A DNA stretch of 64,000 bases from Mesorhizobium sp. M1C.F.Ca.ET.210.01.1.1 (GTDB taxonomy: Bacteria; Pseudomonadota; Alphaproteobacteria; Rhizobiales; Rhizobiaceae), in assembly GCF_004791585.1 (NCBI RefSeq), contig NZ_SRUU01000021.1, positions 1-64,000 of the forward strand, read 5' to 3'. The notes beneath the pieces are model-generated. The model was given only the letters and a program-made list of their open reading frames with translations, searched no databases and was not told the DNA's origin. Positions 61,818 through 64,000 of this stretch are shown here, in pieces. A program made the translations under genes and the position numbers. Position 1 is the stretch's first letter, and every line of letters begins with the position of its first letter.

Positions 61818-62651
61818 CTACACCAATTGCTTCGGTTTGACGTAGCGGAAAAGCAGCGCCATCAGGGCGCCGACGAACACCACCAGCACGACGCTGATCG
61901 CAGCACCCAGCCCCCAGTCAGGGCTCTGGAAGATGCGCAGGTAGATCAGCTCGGCGATCATCACGCTGCGGCCGCCGCCGAGGATCGCCGGCGTGACAAA
62001 GAAGCCGAGCGAGAAGACGAAGGTGATCATCGCCGAGCCGATGATGCCGGAGCGCGTCATCGGCACGAACACCGTCCAGAAGGTGCGCATGCGGCTGGAG
62101 CCCAGGCCGCGCGCCGCGAGCAGCACGCGCTCGTCGAGGCTGCGCATGGCGGAGGCCAGCGGGAACACCGCGAAGGGGATGAGGAAATGCGACATGCCGA
62201 CGATGACGCCGAACTCGTTGCGCACCAGCGTCAGCGGCTCGGAGATGAAGCCGATCGATTGCAGCCAGGTGTTGATCAGGCCGCGGTTGGACAAGAGCGC
62301 CACCCAGCCGAAGGCGCGCGTCAGCACCGAGATCCAGAACGGCACCAGGATGCAGAACTCGGCGAGCACGCGCTGCACCGGGCTGCCGCGTACCCAGACG
62401 ACAGTAATGGCGTAGGCGGCGGTGACCGAGACGACCGTGACGATCGCCGCGATGCGCAGCGTGCGGATGAACACCGATTGCACCAGGTCGTCGGTGAGCA
62501 GGGCGTGATACTGGCCGAGGCCGGGTGTGGGGAGGGTGAAACTCCACTTCACCACGCCGAGGAAGGGCCAGGCATAGGCAAGGACAAGGAACAGGAGCAG
62601 CGGCGCCATCAACAGCGCCGCGCCCATCCTGTCGGAGAGGGTGCCTCTCAT
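61818..62651 (-). CDS. ABC transporter permease (PotB-like)
   Basis: A 277-residue permease: hydrophobic LLMAPLLLFLVLAYAWPFLG near the start, EAA-loop ARGLGSSRMRTFWTVFVP. It is 4 bases from the PotC-like gene, so they are co-translated. The pair forms the membrane channel of the importer. Confidence 0.9.
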   Translation of the reverse strand: MRGTLSDRMGAALLMAPLLLFLVLAYAWPFLGVVKWSFTLPTPGLGQYHALLTDDLVQSVFIRTLRIAAIVTVVSVTAAYAITVVWVRGSPVQRVLAEFCILVPFWISVLTRAFGWVALLSNRGLINTWLQSIGFISEPLTLVRNEFGVIVGMSHFLIPFAVFPLASAMRSLDERVLLAARGLGSSRMRTFWTVFVPMTRSGIIGSAMITFVFSLGFFVTPAILGGGRSVMIAELIYLRIFQSPDWGLGAAISVVLVVFVGALMALLFRYVKPKQLV

Positions 62652-62673
62652 CAGTGCGAAAATCCCCGCCCGC

Positions 62674-63798
62674 TCAGGCGGAGATGATCTTGGTGTATTC
62701 GTCGAGCGCGGCGCCGTAGTTCTTGGCGTACCAGTCCATGTCGAGCGCGATCTGCTTCTTCATGTTTTCCGGATCGACCGGGTTGATGCGCTTCTTGTCG
62801 GCCGGGATCAGCGCATCCGCCGCCGGGTTTGCCGGGCCCTGGCCGAGCTTGTCGAACATCACCAGTTCCTTCTGCGGGTCCTGGGTGCTGGCGATGAACT
62901 TCATCGCCGCTTCCTTGCCGCCGGGATTGTTCTTCAGCACCGCCAGCGCGCCGGGCGAAATCAGGCCCTGGTCCCAGATGAACTTGATCTGGCCGCCGGA
63001 GTCCTGCTCGATCAGCGAGGCGCGCGTCGACCAGACGATCGCCATCGAAGCTTCTCCGTTGAGCAGCACGCTCTGGCTTTCGGCGCCGCCGCCCCAGTAG
63101 GAGACGACGTTTTCCTTGAAGGCGGCGATCTTGTCATGCGCGCGCTTGAGGTCGAGCGGATAGAGCGAGGCCGGCGCGACACCGTCGGCGAGAAGTGCTG
63201 CCTCCCAACTCGACACGCCCCATTTGTAGAGCGAACGCTTGCCCGGGAATTTCTTGACGTCGAAGAAATCGGCCATGCCGGTCGGCGCGTTGGAGCCGAA
63301 TTTCTGCGAGTCGTAGGCGATCACATAGGAGAAGAAATAGGTCGAGGCGGCGTATTCCCAACCAAAACCCTCGCGCATCTTCTTCTTGTCGACGATCGTA
63401 TAGTCGATCGGCTCGAGCATGCCCTGGCCGCCCAGCGTGATGGCCGAGAACGGATCGACGTCGACCAGGTCCCAGGTCGGAGCGCCGCTCTTGAACTGCG
63501 CGGCGATCGCGCCTTCAGTCGGGCCTGAGCCATCCATCTTGACCGGAATGCCGGTGTCCTTGGTGAAGGCCTGGCCGTAGGCCGCGTCGTAAGCCGTGAT
63601 GGCGTCGCCGCCCCAGTTCACCAGCACCAGCCCCTTCGTCTCGGCGAAAGCGCCGGTCGAGCGCAGCAGCATCGGCGTGCCGGCAAGCACCAGGCCCGCA
63701 AGCTGCGCGAACTGGCGGCGCGAGATCTCGCCGCGCTTGGTCCTCTCGGAAAGAGACTCGATCGCCTGTTTCCGCGTGTTGTTCATATCGTCGTTCAT
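62674..63798 (-). CDS. ABC transporter substrate-binding protein (PotD-like)
   Basis: A 374-residue periplasmic protein with a Tat-type signal (EISRRQFAQLAGLVLAGTPM, cleavage near AFA-ET). The mature part has the extracellular-solute-binding fold seen in PotD (LVNWGGDAITAYDAAYGQAF, VDVDPFSAITLGGQGMLEPI). The ligand could be a polyamine or another small cation; by eye it is open. GGGGAA precedes the ATG. Confidence 0.88.
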   Translation of the reverse strand: MNDDMNNTRKQAIESLSERTKRGEISRRQFAQLAGLVLAGTPMLLRSTGAFAETKGLVLVNWGGDAITAYDAAYGQAFTKDTGIPVKMDGSGPTEGAIAAQFKSGAPTWDLVDVDPFSAITLGGQGMLEPIDYTIVDKKKMREGFGWEYAASTYFFSYVIAYDSQKFGSNAPTGMADFFDVKKFPGKRSLYKWGVSSWEAALLADGVAPASLYPLDLKRAHDKIAAFKENVVSYWGGGAESQSVLLNGEASMAIVWSTRASLIEQDSGGQIKFIWDQGLISPGALAVLKNNPGGKEAAMKFIASTQDPQKELVMFDKLGQGPANPAADALIPADKKRINPVDPENMKKQIALDMDWYAKNYGAALDEYTKIISA

Positions 63799-63866
63799 GT
63801 CAGTTCCCCTTGTTTTCGTTGATCTGATCCGGAAGCCGGTGCGGCGATTTCAGGCCGCTTCGGTGC

Positions 63867-64000
63867 TCATTGTCCTCCGTCCGGAAGGAGGAAACCTTTT
63901 TCCGCCGGCCAGGTCAGCCAGACGGAATTGCCTTTGCTGAGAGCCGCCGCCGCGACCTCGTTCGGCACCGAGACTGTGACCTTCGCGCCCTGGCGCGTGG
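63867..64000 (-). CDS. ABC transporter ATP-binding protein, C-terminal end (partial)
   Basis: Only the last ~44 residues are in the window. They read VTVSVPNEVAAAALSKGNS, VWLTWPAEKGFLLPDGGQ and stop. This is the TOBE domain of a PotA/UgpC-type ATPase, as expected from the PotBCD-like genes downstream. The gene continues beyond the right edge. Confidence 0.8.
   Translation of the reverse strand, partial: TRQGAKVTVSVPNEVAAAALSKGNSVWLTWPAEKGFLLPDGGQ

Overview
The window looks like chromosomal DNA of a Mesorhizobium-like alphaproteobacterium (Hyphomicrobiales). The pointers are high GC, the order uvrC-pgsA-moaD-moaE, a MucR/Ros regulator, several DUF680 and DUF982 paralogues that are typical of rhizobia, an Omp25-type porin-like barrel, and dispersed palindromic repeats of the kind seen in Mesorhizobium. 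The taxonomic placement is inference. No phage, integrase, transposase or CRISPR array was seen. Two tRNA genes are present, Pro-UGG on the minus strand and Arg-UCU on the plus strand.

Layout. 0.3-7.9 kb: TfoX-N and GFA proteins, an outer-membrane barrel, then a plus-strand housekeeping run (pteridine-reductase-like SDR, uvrC, pgsA, moaD, moaE, META-domain protein). 8-12.5 kb: a VWA-like protein and a LuxR-type regulator, then a fluoride-resistance operon (fluoride riboswitch, two crcB genes, DUF190), a frameshifted small gene, and ndk. 12.6-20.9 kb: small and stress-type proteins (DUF1905, GST, DinB, Gly-rich secreted protein, diguanylate cyclase, GIY-YIG-like, DUF982), a UvrD-type helicase and small envelope proteins. 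21-27 kb: a LysR regulator divergent from a predicted 2-oxoglutarate/Fe(II) oxygenase and an EamA exporter whose gene carries an in-frame palindromic repeat, then mucR. 27-40.6 kb: ABC-F ATPase, a BTAD regulator divergent from a peroxiredoxin/SRPBCC/flavoprotein operon, a molybdopterin oxidoreductase, a large Sel1-type periplasmic protein, an arginase-family enzyme and dapB. 40.8-45.9 kb: an SsuA/NMT1-type ABC importer convergent with an OmpR-type two-component system. 46.3-47.4 kb: three DUF680 genes in a row. 47.5-52.9 kb: purM-purN with a coupled small ORF and sixA-like phosphatase, divergent from a CDP-alcohol phosphotransferase, an AI-2E family permease and an HdaA-like protein. 53-60 kb: tRNAs, a flavin monooxygenase, a complex I accessory subunit, four DUF982 genes, an ArsR regulator and cytochrome b561. 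60.2-64 kb: a hydratase convergent with a PotABCD-like importer that runs off the right edge.

The most interesting signals are: (i) the fluoride riboswitch, which seems to have two stacked expression platforms, an intrinsic terminator and then a hairpin whose 3' arm holds the crcB Shine-Dalgarno; (ii) a 181-bp palindromic repeat element inside the EamA coding sequence with the frame kept open; (iii) two near-identical operator-like palindromes upstream of the DUF680 array; (iv) the DUF982 array; and (v) several small genes missed by a length cut-off, including one that overlaps sixA by ATGA and one that appears frameshifted.
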